A stretch of DNA of 64,000 bases, from assembly GCF_026151165.2 (NCBI RefSeq), contig NZ_CP117849.1:372001-436000 (forward strand), given 5' to 3'. The stretch is from Cryobacterium sp. SO2. Its GTDB lineage: Bacteria > Actinomycetota > Actinomycetes > Actinomycetales > Microbacteriaceae. The position numbers and the translations under genes are program-made. The notes under the pieces were generated by a model. It did not search any database. It was given only the letters and a program-made list of their open reading frames with translations, and was not told where the DNA came from. Of this stretch, positions 8,522-16,455 are shown in pieces (within the stretch, counting starts at the first letter, position 1; each line of letters opens with the position of its first letter).

Positions 8522-9823
8522 ATGCGCACGTCGATTCGAGTCGGGGCGGTGGCCATGGCCACTGCCGCAACCCTGCTCATGTCAGGTTGTTCGGCACAGG
8601 CGGGCGGCGGTGACGCAGGGCCGGTGAAGCTGAACTACTGGGCCTGGGCGCCGAACCTCGAGCAGGTCGTGGACATCTGGAACTCCGAGAACCCCGACAT
8701 CCAGGTGACGGTGCAGAAGCAGGATGGCGGCGACCCCGCCATCACCAAACTTCTTACGGCCATCAAGGCCGGCAGCGGTGCGCCGGACCTGATCCAGGCC
8801 GAGTACCAGAAGATCCCCACTCTGGTCTCCTCCGATGCCCTCGCCGACCTGTCCGAGTACGGTGCCGGCGACATCGAAGACTCCTTCGCCGCCGGCGTCT
8901 GGGATTCAGTCACACTGGGCTCAGACGCGATCTACGCCATCCCGCAGGACAGCGGCCCGATGATGTTCTACTACCGGGCCGACATCCTCGCCGACCTCGG
9001 CCTGGCCGTGCCCACCACCTGGGACGAATACGCCGAGGTGGCCCGTGCGGTGCACGCCGCGGACCCGTCCAAGTACCTCGGCACTTTCTCATCGAACGAC
9101 GCCGGTTGGTTCACCGGCATGGCGCAGCAGGCCGGCGCCTCCTGGTGGGGCATCGACGGGGACGCGTGGAGCGTGGACATCGCGGCCACCCCCACCGAAA
9201 CCGTCGCCGGCTACTGGGGTGGCCTCGTCGAAGAGGGCGTCATCGACAACAAGCCGATGTACACCCCGGAGTGGAACGCCGGGCTCAATAACGGCGAGCA
9301 GGTGGGCTGGCTGAGCGCCGTCTGGGCTCCCGGCGTGCTCGGCGGGAACGCCGCGGACACCGCCGGGCTCTGGGAGGCCGCGCCGATGCCGCAGTGGGAC
9401 GTCGATGCGCCCGCGACCGGCAACTGGGGTGGATCGTCCACCGCCGTCACCACCCAGTCCGACCACCCGAAGGAGGCCGCGGAGTTCGCCACCTGGCTGA
9501 ACACCGACGCCGACGCCGTGCAGGCCCTCGTCACCACGTCAGGCATCTACCCAGCGGATGCCGAACAGGCCAAGGCTGCGCTCACCGCGCCGCCGGAGTT
9601 CTTCAGCAACCAGCCTGACTTCTACGACGTCGCCGCCGAGGTGGCTGCCACGGTGAGCCCGTTCACTTACGGCCCGAACGTGAATGTCGCCTACAGCGCG
9701 TACAACGACGAGTTCGCCAAAGCGGCGGACGCCAAGACGAAGAGCGCCTTCTTGGACGCCGTCGACGCGATGCAGAAGATCACCACGGACGATATGAAGA
9801 AGAACGGCTTCACGGTCAAGTAG
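8522..9823 (+). CDS. Sugar ABC transporter substrate-binding lipoprotein (family 1)
   Basis: 433-residue extracellular solute-binding protein of the maltose/oligosaccharide type. The start at 8522 is chosen because AAGGAGG precedes it by five bases and it gives a clean signal peptide ending in the lipobox LLMSGC. Longer in-frame starts put untypical sequence before the signal. The mature part begins with the usual LNYWAWAPNLEQVVDIWN strand and shows the IYAIPQDSGPMMFYYRADIL hinge region. It is followed by a strong hairpin and two permease genes. Given the divergent GH42 enzyme, the ligand is probably a galactoside such as lactose or a galacto-oligosaccharide, but this is inferred. Confidence 0.92.
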   Translation: MRTSIRVGAVAMATAATLLMSGCSAQAGGGDAGPVKLNYWAWAPNLEQVVDIWNSENPDIQVTVQKQDGGDPAITKLLTAIKAGSGAPDLIQAEYQKIPTLVSSDALADLSEYGAGDIEDSFAAGVWDSVTLGSDAIYAIPQDSGPMMFYYRADILADLGLAVPTTWDEYAEVARAVHAADPSKYLGTFSSNDAGWFTGMAQQAGASWWGIDGDAWSVDIAATPTETVAGYWGGLVEEGVIDNKPMYTPEWNAGLNNGEQVGWLSAVWAPGVLGGNAADTAGLWEAAPMPQWDVDAPATGNWGGSSTAVTTQSDHPKEAAEFATWLNTDADAVQALVTTSGIYPADAEQAKAALTAPPEFFSNQPDFYDVAAEVAATVSPFTYGPNVNVAYSAYNDEFAKAADAKTKSAFLDAVDAMQKITTDDMKKNGFTVK

Positions 9824-9832
9824 CTCGGTCCC

Positions 9833-9862
9833 GGGGGTCCGCCGGCAAACCGGCGGACCCCC
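9833..9862 (+). other. Intra-operon RNA hairpin after the binding-protein gene
   Basis: GGGGGTCCGCCGG pairs perfectly with CCGGCGGACCCCC around the loop CAAA (13-bp stem). No T-tract follows, so it probably stabilises the 3' end of the lipoprotein message or partly attenuates the permease genes rather than ending transcription. Confidence 0.75.
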
Positions 9863-9926
9863 ACACCCCGCCTGACCCACCCCATCATCACCCACCCCAG
9901 ACACTCGCGTCGATTGAGGACAACTC

Positions 9927-10895
9927 GTGACAGTGACAGAGGCCGAAGTGGCCACCAGGAGCAGTGCGCCGCCGGTTCGCCGGGGCCGAGGGACCTTCCG
10001 ATCGAGGGTGCTCGTGCCGTACGCGATGCTGGCGCCCGGCATCATCCTCTTCGTGGCCTTCATGGCCGCGCCCATCCTCTACACGCTCTACTTGAGTTTC
10101 CAGAAGACCAAGGTGTCCGGTCTCGGACTCGGCTCCGGAGCCCGCACCGCCGTCTTCGCCGGGATCGACAACTACGTCGCGACTCTCACCAACACCGAAT
10201 TCGGGGCCAGTGTCGGCCGCGTGCTGCTTTACGGCTTCATCTTGATCCCGCTGATGCTCGGACTCGCGCTGCTTTTTGCGTTGCTGCTGGACTCCAAGCG
10301 CACCAGGGCCGCCGGTTTCTCCCGCACCGCCATCTTCCTGCCGTACGCCGTGCCGGCCGTGATCAGCTCGCTGCTCTGGGGGTTCCTCTACCTGCCGGCG
10401 GTGAGCCCGTTCTACTTTGTCTTCGACAAGCTCGGCTGGGACGTCCCGTCGATGCTGTCCTCTGGCGGGGTCACCTTCGCGATCGCAAACATCGCCCTCT
10501 GGGGCGGGGTGGGCTTCAACATGATCGTGATGTACACCTCCCTCAAGTCGGTGCCCTCCGACATCTACGAAGCGGCCACATTGGACGGTGCGAGCGAGGT
10601 GCAAATCGCGCTGCGCATCAAGATCCCGATCATCGCGCCGGCGATCGTCATGACCGCGTTGTTCTCCATGGTCGCCACTTTGCAGGTGTTCGCCGAGCCC
10701 ACCACGCTCCGCCCGCTCACCAACTCGCTGTCCACCAGCTGGTCGCCGCTGATGTTGGTCTACCGGGATGCCTTCACTCGCGACGACATCTACTCGGCCG
10801 CGGCGACCTCGATCGTCATCGCCCTGGTGACCTTCGCCTTCTCATTCCTGTTCCTGCGCGTCGTGCAGAAACGTGCCTTCGGCCAGGAGGACTGA
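9927..10895 (+). CDS. Sugar ABC transporter permease (MalF type)
   Basis: 322-residue inner-membrane permease. The N-terminus is polar (about 30 residues), the first membrane segment follows at VPYAMLAPGIILFVAFMAAP, and there are about six segments in total. The EAA loop that contacts the ATPase reads YEAATLDGASEVQIALRIKIP. GTG start at 9927. The next permease begins three bases after its stop. No ATP-binding gene lies in this operon, so the transporter presumably uses a shared MsiK/MalK-type ATPase encoded elsewhere, a known actinobacterial arrangement. Confidence 0.93.
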   Translation: MTVTEAEVATRSSAPPVRRGRGTFRSRVLVPYAMLAPGIILFVAFMAAPILYTLYLSFQKTKVSGLGLGSGARTAVFAGIDNYVATLTNTEFGASVGRVLLYGFILIPLMLGLALLFALLLDSKRTRAAGFSRTAIFLPYAVPAVISSLLWGFLYLPAVSPFYFVFDKLGWDVPSMLSSGGVTFAIANIALWGGVGFNMIVMYTSLKSVPSDIYEAATLDGASEVQIALRIKIPIIAPAIVMTALFSMVATLQVFAEPTTLRPLTNSLSTSWSPLMLVYRDAFTRDDIYSAAATSIVIALVTFAFSFLFLRVVQKRAFGQED

Positions 10896-10898
10896 CCC

Positions 10899-11804
10899 AT
10901 GACCACCACGCTCACGCGCGCCCGCACCGATCGGACCCGGCGTCAAGCGGAGCGGGCCTCGGCCCGAGTCTTCCGCCAGAAGGCCAGCCCGGTCTCCACC
11001 GGCATCCTCATCATCGGTGCCATCTACTGCCTGTTCCCGGTGTTCTGGGTTCTGATGGCGTCGAGCAAGGACAGCTCAGAACTGTTCTCCACCTTCACCC
11101 TGATGCCCAGCACCCACCTGTGGGACAACATCGTGGAACTCAGCCAGTACCGGGGCGGCCTGTTCTGGCGCTGGGTGCTCAACACCGCGATCTACGCCGG
11201 CGTTGGCGCCCTGGCCTCGACCTGGATCTCGGCGATCTCCGGCTACGTCCTGGCCAAGTTCGAGTTCCCCGGCAAAAAGGTGGTCTTCTCGATCCTGCTG
11301 ATGGGCGTGCTCGTGCCGGGCGTCATCCTCGCGATCCCGCAGTACTTCCTGCTCGCCGAGGTGGGACTGACCAACACGATGTGGTCGGTGCTCCTGCCGC
11401 AGATCATCAGCCCGTACGGCATCTACCTGGCCCGCATCTACGCGGCGGCATCCGTGCCCACCGAGGTCATCGAGGCCTCCCGCACCGAGGGTGCGGGGGA
11501 GCTCTACATCTTCAACCGCATCGCCCTGCCGATGATGGGCCCCGGCCTGGTGACGATCTTCCTGTTCCAGTTCGTCGCGGTCTGGAACAACTTCATGCTG
11601 CCGTACATCATGCTCGGCGACGACCAGCTCTTCCCAGTGACGGTGGGCCTGAGCGGCCTGCTCAATCAGGGTGCGAGCGCACCGTCGATGTACACCCTCG
11701 TGATCACTGGAGCCCTGCTGTCGATCATCCCGCTGATCATCCTGTTCCTCGTGCTGCAGCGTTATTGGAAGGTCGACCTCGCCGCCGGTGCGGTCAAGGC
11801 CTGA
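10899..11804 (+). CDS. Sugar ABC transporter permease (MalG type)
   Basis: 301-residue second permease of the pair. After a basic N-terminus come about six membrane segments, starting with TGILIIGAIYCLFPVFWVLM. The EAA motif reads IEASRTEGAGELYIFNRIALP. The ATG follows directly on the MalF-type gene (GGAGG at 10885-10889). It completes the membrane channel with the preceding permease; only the ATPase is missing locally. The LacI regulator gene begins 20 bases downstream, so it may be on the same transcript. Confidence 0.93.
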   Translation: MTTTLTRARTDRTRRQAERASARVFRQKASPVSTGILIIGAIYCLFPVFWVLMASSKDSSELFSTFTLMPSTHLWDNIVELSQYRGGLFWRWVLNTAIYAGVGALASTWISAISGYVLAKFEFPGKKVVFSILLMGVLVPGVILAIPQYFLLAEVGLTNTMWSVLLPQIISPYGIYLARIYAAASVPTEVIEASRTEGAGELYIFNRIALPMMGPGLVTIFLFQFVAVWNNFMLPYIMLGDDQLFPVTVGLSGLLNQGASAPSMYTLVITGALLSIIPLIILFLVLQRYWKVDLAAGAVKA

Positions 11805-11823
11805 CGGTCGCTAGGCTTCACAC

Positions 11824-12840
11824 GTGACCCCGCCCCCCGCCAAGCGCCGTCCGACCATCGATGACGTGGCCGCCGCCGCCGGTGTGTCCCGCGGCACGGT
11901 CTCGCGGGTGCTCAACGGCGGCCACTGGGTGAGCCCGGATTCCCTGGCGTCGGTGAACGCTGCCATCAAGAAGACCGGGTACCGGGTCAACCCGCATGCC
12001 AGGAGCCTTGCCACGAGCCGGGCGAACTCGGTGGCGTTCCTGCTCACCGAATCACACGACAGGCTGTTCGAAGACCCGAACTTCGCCGTGCTGATGCGCG
12101 GGGCGTCGAAGGCGCTGTCCGCGCACGACATCTCGCTCGTGCTGATCATGGCGGGCAACGAAGACGAACAGCGTCGCGCCACCGAGTTCATCACCGCCGG
12201 CCACGTGGATGGTGTGCTCCTGGTCTCCTCGCACAGCAGCCGGCGCGGCCTGATCTCCGAGATCATCGCCGCCGGCGTCCCCGCCATCGCCTGCGGGGTG
12301 CCGCTCGGTTTCGAGAAGAAGATGGGCTACGTCGCCGCTGACGACTACGACGGCGCCAGGGAGATGGTGCGTTACCTGCGCGGGCTCGGCCGCTCTCGCA
12401 TCGCAACGATCGCCGGTCCCGAAGATACCTCTGGAGGCATGCGTCGGTTCGAGGCGTATGCCGACGAACTCGAGGGGGCCTTCGACGAGAGCTATGTGGC
12501 CCGAGGCGACTACAGTCGGTCGAGCGGTGCCCTCGCCATGACCGAACTCCTGGAGCGCCACCCCGACCTCGACGCTGTCTTCGCGGCCAACGACGTCATG
12601 GCCGCCGGCGCCATCGATGTTCTGCTGCAGTCGGGGCGCCGGGTGCCGGAGGACGTCGCCGTCGGCGGCTTCGACGATGCTCCGATTGCGACCGCCATCA
12701 CCCCGGCGCTGACCACCATGCACCAGCCTTTCGAGCGGATCAGCGAGGAAATGGTGCGGTTGCTGCTTCGGGTCATCGATGGCGAACGCCCCGCCACGAT
12801 CGTGCTGCCGACCGACCTGGTGGTGCGCGCGAGCGCCTGA
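11824..12840 (+). CDS. LacI family regulator of the GH42/ABC module
   Basis: 338-residue LacI/GalR protein. The N-terminal HTH reads TIDDVAAAAGVSRGTVSRVLNG (written here as its central TIDDVAAAAGVSRGTVS), followed by the hinge helix NPHARSLATSR. The periplasmic-binding-like sensor domain covers about residues 62-335, with the signature AVFAANDVMAAGAIDVL and PEDVAVGGFDD. Start is GTG at 11824. As the last gene of the operon it is expected to repress it and the divergent GH42 gene through the two CGCTCCCAGT operators, with a galactoside as inducer. That assignment is by position. Confidence 0.92.
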   Translation: MTPPPAKRRPTIDDVAAAAGVSRGTVSRVLNGGHWVSPDSLASVNAAIKKTGYRVNPHARSLATSRANSVAFLLTESHDRLFEDPNFAVLMRGASKALSAHDISLVLIMAGNEDEQRRATEFITAGHVDGVLLVSSHSSRRGLISEIIAAGVPAIACGVPLGFEKKMGYVAADDYDGAREMVRYLRGLGRSRIATIAGPEDTSGGMRRFEAYADELEGAFDESYVARGDYSRSSGALAMTELLERHPDLDAVFAANDVMAAGAIDVLLQSGRRVPEDVAVGGFDDAPIATAITPALTTMHQPFERISEEMVRLLLRVIDGERPATIVLPTDLVVRASA

Positions 12841-12904
12841 CCGCCCACCCGGCGGGCGCGGCACGCCGCCCCGGCCGCCGGAGATGGGCCGGTGCCCTCC
12901 CGGA

Positions 12905-12917
12905 TGTGACAGTCACA
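12905..12917. promoter_or_regulatory. TGTGAC-N-GTCACA operator, site 1
   Basis: TGTGACAGTCACA is a perfect palindrome around one central base, and it extends to 15 bp as ATGTGACAGTCACAT. It lies in the gap between two LacI genes and is one of four related sites at 12905, 12946, 13011 and 14172. Confidence 0.6.
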
Positions 12918-12945
12918 TTGCGTCGGCCTGCTTGCTGCCCACTCA

Positions 12946-12958
12946 TGTGACTGTCACA
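12946..12958. promoter_or_regulatory. TGTGAC-N-GTCACA operator, site 2
   Basis: TGTGACTGTCACA, a perfect palindrome identical to site 1 except for the central base, 41 bp from it (about four helical turns, the same DNA face). It sits upstream of CATAAT (12988-12993), a possible -10 for the LacI gene at 13045. Confidence 0.6.
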
Positions 12959-13010
12959 CCGCGCATTCCCCGCGGGCCGCTCGCGTGCATAATTGACCTG
13001 CGGCCACATT

Positions 13011-13024
13011 TGTGACCGTGCACA
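13011..13024. promoter_or_regulatory. LacI-type operator, site 3, at the start of the second LacI gene
   Basis: TGTGACCGTGCACA has the even, CpG-centred spacing usual for LacI proteins and closely matches site 4 at 14172 (TGTGACCGTTCACA). It lies 21 bases upstream of the preferred GTG start, suggesting autoregulation. Confidence 0.6.
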
Positions 13025-13044
13025 TTCAAACGAGGCCTTTCCCC

Positions 13045-14064
13045 GTGTCAGCTGATCTGCCCAAGAGTCGCGCACCCAGCATCCGGGATGTGGCGCGCCT
13101 TGCCGGGGTCTCGCACCAGACCGTCTCCCGGGTGCTCAACAACCACCCCAGCATCCGCGAGTCGACCAAGGCCAGGGTGCAGCAGGTGATGGACGACCTG
13201 CAGTACCGCCCCAACCGGGCGGCCAGGGCGCTCTCCCGCGGCACCTCGCGCACCATCGGTGTGCTCTCGGCGTCGAGTTCGCAGTACGGGCCGGCCAGTA
13301 GCATCGCGGCGATCCAGGATGCCGCCAGGGATGCCGGCTACTACGTGAACACGGCCAACCTCACCTCCGTGGACCCGGAGTCGATCGAGGCCGCCCTCGA
13401 CCACCTGATGCTGCAATCGGTGGAGGGGATCGTGGTGATAGCCCCGCAGATGCGGGTCTTCGACGTGCTCGAGCAGCTGTCTATCTCGGTGCCGTACGTG
13501 ACTCTGCAGTCCACCGGCCGGCTGAACGATCATGGCCTCTCCGTCGACCAGATCGCCGGCGCGCGCCTGGCCACCCGGCATCTCATCGACCTCGGGCACC
13601 GCAGCATCTACCATCTGGCGGGCCCCCAGGACTGGATCGAGGCCGAGGCGCGTATGCGCGGGTTCCTTGACGAGATGGGGGCGATGGATGTGCCGACGAC
13701 GGCGCCCATCCTCGGTGACTGGACCGCTGACTTCGGCTACTACGCCGGTCGGGAACTTCTGCGGGTGCGGGACTTCACCGCGATCTTCTCCTCGAACGAC
13801 CAGATGGCTCTGGGGCTGATGCACGCGATTCGCGACGCCGGCCTCGACATCCCCGGCGACGTCAGCGTGGTCGGATTCGATGATATTCCGGAAGCGGCAC
13901 ATTTCTGGCCGCCCCTCACGACAGTGCGGCAGGACTTCGCCGAACTGGGCAAACGCTGCATCGCCCTGCTTCTGGACGACATCACCGCCGGACCGGTGGA
14001 GGACCGCAACGCCATCATTCCCGCGCTCATCGTGCGCTCGTCGACGGGTCCGCCGGCGTTCTGA
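13045..14064 (+). CDS. LacI family regulator of the arabinose-type module
   Basis: 339-residue LacI/GalR regulator. The HTH SIRDVARLAGVSHQTVSRVL starts near residue 14, followed by the hinge NRAARALSRG and a sugar-sensor domain with AIFSSNDQMALGLMHAI and PGDVSVVGFDDIPEA. I prefer GTG 13045, with GAGG about ten bases upstream; an in-frame GTG at 13012 would lie inside operator site 3. The protein is very similar in pattern to the LacI at 25793 (same SHQTVSRVLN helix and FDDIPE turn), so the two are probably paralogues. Position upstream of araD and the ChvE-type importer suggests it is the AraR-like pentose repressor. Confidence 0.92.
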   Translation: MSADLPKSRAPSIRDVARLAGVSHQTVSRVLNNHPSIRESTKARVQQVMDDLQYRPNRAARALSRGTSRTIGVLSASSSQYGPASSIAAIQDAARDAGYYVNTANLTSVDPESIEAALDHLMLQSVEGIVVIAPQMRVFDVLEQLSISVPYVTLQSTGRLNDHGLSVDQIAGARLATRHLIDLGHRSIYHLAGPQDWIEAEARMRGFLDEMGAMDVPTTAPILGDWTADFGYYAGRELLRVRDFTAIFSSNDQMALGLMHAIRDAGLDIPGDVSVVGFDDIPEAAHFWPPLTTVRQDFAELGKRCIALLLDDITAGPVEDRNAIIPALIVRSSTGPPAF

Positions 14065-14129
14065 CCGACAGGCGAATCGGCCTCGCCGGACCCCGATCGA
14101 GGGCGTTACCTAAAAGTGACCATCCGGAC

Positions 14130-14160
14130 TTGACAGATCTTTCCCCGATACGGCTAACAT
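14130..14160 (+). promoter_or_regulatory. Candidate promoter of the araD-chvE-mmsAB operon
   Basis: TTGACA at 14130-14135 (consensus -35) and TAACAT at 14155-14160 (-10) are separated by 19 bp. The operator at 14172-14185 begins 11 bases after the -10, so a bound repressor would sit on the transcription start region. Confidence 0.55.
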
Positions 14161-14171
14161 GAGGTCAGCAA

Positions 14172-14185
14172 TGTGACCGTTCACA
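14172..14185. promoter_or_regulatory. LacI-type operator, site 4, upstream of araD
   Basis: TGTGACCGTTCACA, extendable to the 16-bp ATGTGACCGTTCACAT, with 7 of 8 palindromic pairs and a CpG centre. It resembles known AraR-type LacI operators of corynebacteria in its ATGTnA...TnACAT outline. It lies just downstream of a TTGACA/TAACAT promoter. Confidence 0.65.
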
Positions 14186-14238
14186 TTCACCCCAACTTCA
14201 GCATCACCCGCATTACCCCAGACAAGGAAGTCGATCCT

Positions 14239-14298
14239 GTGAGCATGACCCCCGCGCAGCCCACGGCCGCCGCCACGTCAGCGGCGGTGGCCGCATGA
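14239..14298 (+). CDS. Short 19-codon ORF ending in ATGA overlap with araD
   Basis: GTG at 14239 opens a 19-residue Ala/Thr-rich frame (MSMTPAQPTAAATSAAVAA) whose TGA overlaps the araD ATG by ATGA. AAGGAAG at 14224-14230 is a fair ribosome binding site, whereas araD has none of its own. It may be a leader that couples translation into araD, or the surviving start of a deleted gene, for example a ribulokinase that usually sits in this place. No function can be assigned. Confidence 0.4.
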   Translation: MSMTPAQPTAAATSAAVAA

Positions 14299-15005
14299 GC
14301 ACCTTCGGCCCACAGATCGAGGTGGCTGTCGCCCGCGTCCGAGCAGAGATCGCCCGCCTGCACGGCGAACTCACCAGCAACGGTCTCGTCGTCTGGACCG
14401 GCGGCAATGTTTCCGGCCGCGTGCCCGGCGCCGACCTCTTCGTGATCAAGCCCTCCGGCGTCGACTACGCCGACCTGGCCCCCGAGAACATGATCCTCTG
14501 CGACCTCGACGGCGTCGTCGTGCCGGAGACGCCGGGCTCTGACCGCGCCCCGTCCAGCGACACCGCCGCGCACGCCTACGTCTACCGGCACATGCCGGAG
14601 GTCGGCGGCGTTGTGCACACCCACTCCACCTACGCCACCGCGTGGGCGGCCAGGGGCGAAGAGATCCCCTGCGTCATCACGGCCATGGCGGATGAATTCG
14701 GCGGCCCGATCCCGGTCGGCCGGTTTGCGATCATCGGCGACGACACCATCGGCCAGGGCATCGTCGAGGCGCTCACCGGGCACCGCTCCCGCGCGGTGCT
14801 GATGCAGAACCACGGTCCGTTCACCATTGGCAAGGATGCCCGCGACGCGGTCAAGGCGGCCGTGATGGTCGAAGACGTCGCCCGCACCGTGCAGATCGCG
14901 CGTCAGGGCGGCGAACTGCTGCCCATCCCGCAGGACGCGATCGACTCGCTCTTCAACCGTTACCAGAACGTCTACGGGCAAGCGCCGCAGGGAGCACTGA
15001 AGTGA
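14295..15005 (+). CDS. araD: L-ribulose-5-phosphate 4-epimerase
   Basis: 236-residue class II aldolase-family enzyme that turns L-ribulose 5-phosphate into D-xylulose 5-phosphate, the last step of L-arabinose breakdown. The zinc ligands are visible as His108 and His110 (VVHTHSTYAT) and His173 (MQNHGPFTIG). The N-terminal GNVSGR and KPSG motifs bind the phosphate. Length and motifs match AraD rather than fuculose aldolase. The partner genes araA and araB are not in the window. It is preceded by an overlapping 19-codon ORF and followed by an overlapping 57-codon ORF, then a multiple-monosaccharide importer, all probably under the LacI protein at 13045. Confidence 0.92.
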   Translation: MSTFGPQIEVAVARVRAEIARLHGELTSNGLVVWTGGNVSGRVPGADLFVIKPSGVDYADLAPENMILCDLDGVVVPETPGSDRAPSSDTAAHAYVYRHMPEVGGVVHTHSTYATAWAARGEEIPCVITAMADEFGGPIPVGRFAIIGDDTIGQGIVEALTGHRSRAVLMQNHGPFTIGKDARDAVKAAVMVEDVARTVQIARQGGELLPIPQDAIDSLFNRYQNVYGQAPQGALK

Positions 15006-15178
15006 TGGCCTTCCCGGCCGCCGCATCCCGCCGCCTGGCCGACGCCGCCCACCCCCACGATTTCTCACGGGACGCTCACACCGAGCTTCTCCTGATCGAA
15101 AAGACCACCACCCTGCGGGACTCCACCCGCGCGGTGCGCTGGAACCAGGCGGACCACCGCCTGGCGCACGGCCTGTAA
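15005..15178 (+). CDS. 57-residue hypothetical ORF coupled to araD
   Basis: ATG at 15005 overlaps the araD stop as TGATG, and the frame runs 57 codons to TAA at 15176. The product starts MAFPAAASRRLADAAHPHDF and ends WNQADHRLAHGL. I do not recognise it. It could be a small translated protein, or a remnant of a longer sugar gene reduced by deletion, which would also explain the absence of araA and araB. Its composition (His, Arg, Ala) is not that of a membrane protein. Confidence 0.4.
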   Translation: MAFPAAASRRLADAAHPHDFSRDAHTELLLIEKTTTLRDSTRAVRWNQADHRLAHGL

Positions 15179-15245
15179 TCACACGCATCACATTCGCTTC
15201 ACCGATTTGACATCAATGTCGATAGAAAATACGAAAGGAACCACA

Positions 15246-16370
15246 GTGAAGAAGAAAGCTTTCCTCGCAACCCTGGCTGCCGGAGCCATGGTCATCTCCC
15301 TGGCTGCCTGCTCCAGCGGCGGCGGAGACGACTCCAGCTCGGGCGCCGGCGACGGCGGACTTGTTGGCGTCGCGATGCCCACGAAGTCCTCCGAGCGCTG
15401 GATCAACGACGGTAACGCCGTCAAGGAACAGCTCGAAGCCGAGGGTTTCAAGGTCGACCTGCAGTACGCAGAGGACGACATCCCCACCCAGGTATCGCAG
15501 ATCGAGAACATGATCACCAAGGGTGCGGAGGCCCTGATCGTCGCCTCGATCGACGGCACCACCCTCACCAGCGTGCTCCAGGACGCCGCAGACGCCGACA
15601 TCCCCGTCATCGCCTACGACCGCCTGATCCGCGACACCGAGAACGTCAGCTACTACGCCTCGTTCGACAACTTCAAGGTCGGCCAGCAGCAGGCCTGGTC
15701 CCTCCTCAACGGCCTCGGCCTGGTCGAGCTGGACGGAACGCCCATCGACGGCGCCCCGGCCGGCCCGTTCAACGTCGAGCTGTTCGCCGGCTCGCTCGAT
15801 GACAACAACGCGTTCTTCTTCTACGACGGCGCGATGGATGTCCTCCAGCCGCTGATCGACGACAAGACCATCGTTGTCAAGAGCGGCCAGACCGACATCG
15901 AGCAGGTCGCAACCCTGCGTTGGGACGGTGAAGAGGCACAGAGCCGGATGGAGAACATCCTGACGTCGACGTACTCTGACGGCAGCGTCGTCAACGGCGT
16001 GCTCTCCCCGTACGACGGCATCTCCCGAGGCATCATCTCTGCCCTCGAGGGCGCCGGCTACTCGCTGGGCGACGCCTGGCCCGTCATCTCCGGCCAGGAC
16101 GCCGAGCTCGACTCGGTCAAGGCCATCGTTGCTGGTGAGCAGTACGCCACCATCTTCAAGGACACCCGCAAGCTGGCCGAGGTCGCCGTCTCGATGACCC
16201 TCGCCCTGCTCAACGGTGACAAGCCGGAGATCAACAACACCACCGACTACGACAACGGCGTGAAGGTTGTGGACTCCTACCTCCTCGACTCCGCGATCGT
16301 GGTCAAGGACAACATCACGGAGCAGCTGGTTGACAGCGGCTACTGGACCCAGGCCGAGATCGACGGCTAA
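15246..16370 (+). CDS. chvE: Multiple-monosaccharide ABC transporter binding lipoprotein (ChvE-like)
   Basis: 374-residue sugar-binding protein of the ChvE class. GTG 15246 is chosen for the AAAGGAA five bases upstream and the immediate signal peptide MKKKAFLATLAAGAMVISL with lipobox LAAC. The mature protein shows VGVAMPTKSSERWINDG at the ligand entrance, VIAYDRLIRDTENVSYYASF in the binding cleft, and NGVLSPYDGISRGIISAL. ChvE proteins bind arabinose, xylose, glucose, galactose and similar pyranoses. Next to araD the likely ligand is L-arabinose. A perfect 16-bp hairpin follows the stop. Confidence 0.93.
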   Translation: MKKKAFLATLAAGAMVISLAACSSGGGDDSSSGAGDGGLVGVAMPTKSSERWINDGNAVKEQLEAEGFKVDLQYAEDDIPTQVSQIENMITKGAEALIVASIDGTTLTSVLQDAADADIPVIAYDRLIRDTENVSYYASFDNFKVGQQQAWSLLNGLGLVELDGTPIDGAPAGPFNVELFAGSLDDNNAFFFYDGAMDVLQPLIDDKTIVVKSGQTDIEQVATLRWDGEEAQSRMENILTSTYSDGSVVNGVLSPYDGISRGIISALEGAGYSLGDAWPVISGQDAELDSVKAIVAGEQYATIFKDTRKLAEVAVSMTLALLNGDKPEINNTTDYDNGVKVVDSYLLDSAIVVKDNITEQLVDSGYWTQAEIDG

Positions 16371-16383
16371 GAGTCACGTGTTC

Positions 16384-16424
16384 GTGACCGGCCGGCGGGG
16401 CGTCTCGTCCCGCCGGCCGGTCAC
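16384..16424 (+). other. Intra-operon RNA hairpin between chvE and mmsA
   Basis: GTGACCGGCCGGCGGG pairs perfectly over 16 bp with CCCGCCGGCCGGTCAC around a nine-base loop. There is no T-tract (TTCAAC follows), so it is more likely an mRNA-stabilising or partial attenuating element than a terminator. Three other binding-protein genes in the window are followed by similar hairpins. Confidence 0.8.
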
Positions 16425-16455
16425 TTCAACGGATAGACCTCAGAAAGGAACGCAC

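Noticed and set aside
13012..13044. Upstream GTG start for the second LacI gene
   Set aside because: It lies inside operator site 3 and has no ribosome binding site; GTG 13045 has GAGG at suitable distance and puts the HTH at the usual distance from the N-terminus.
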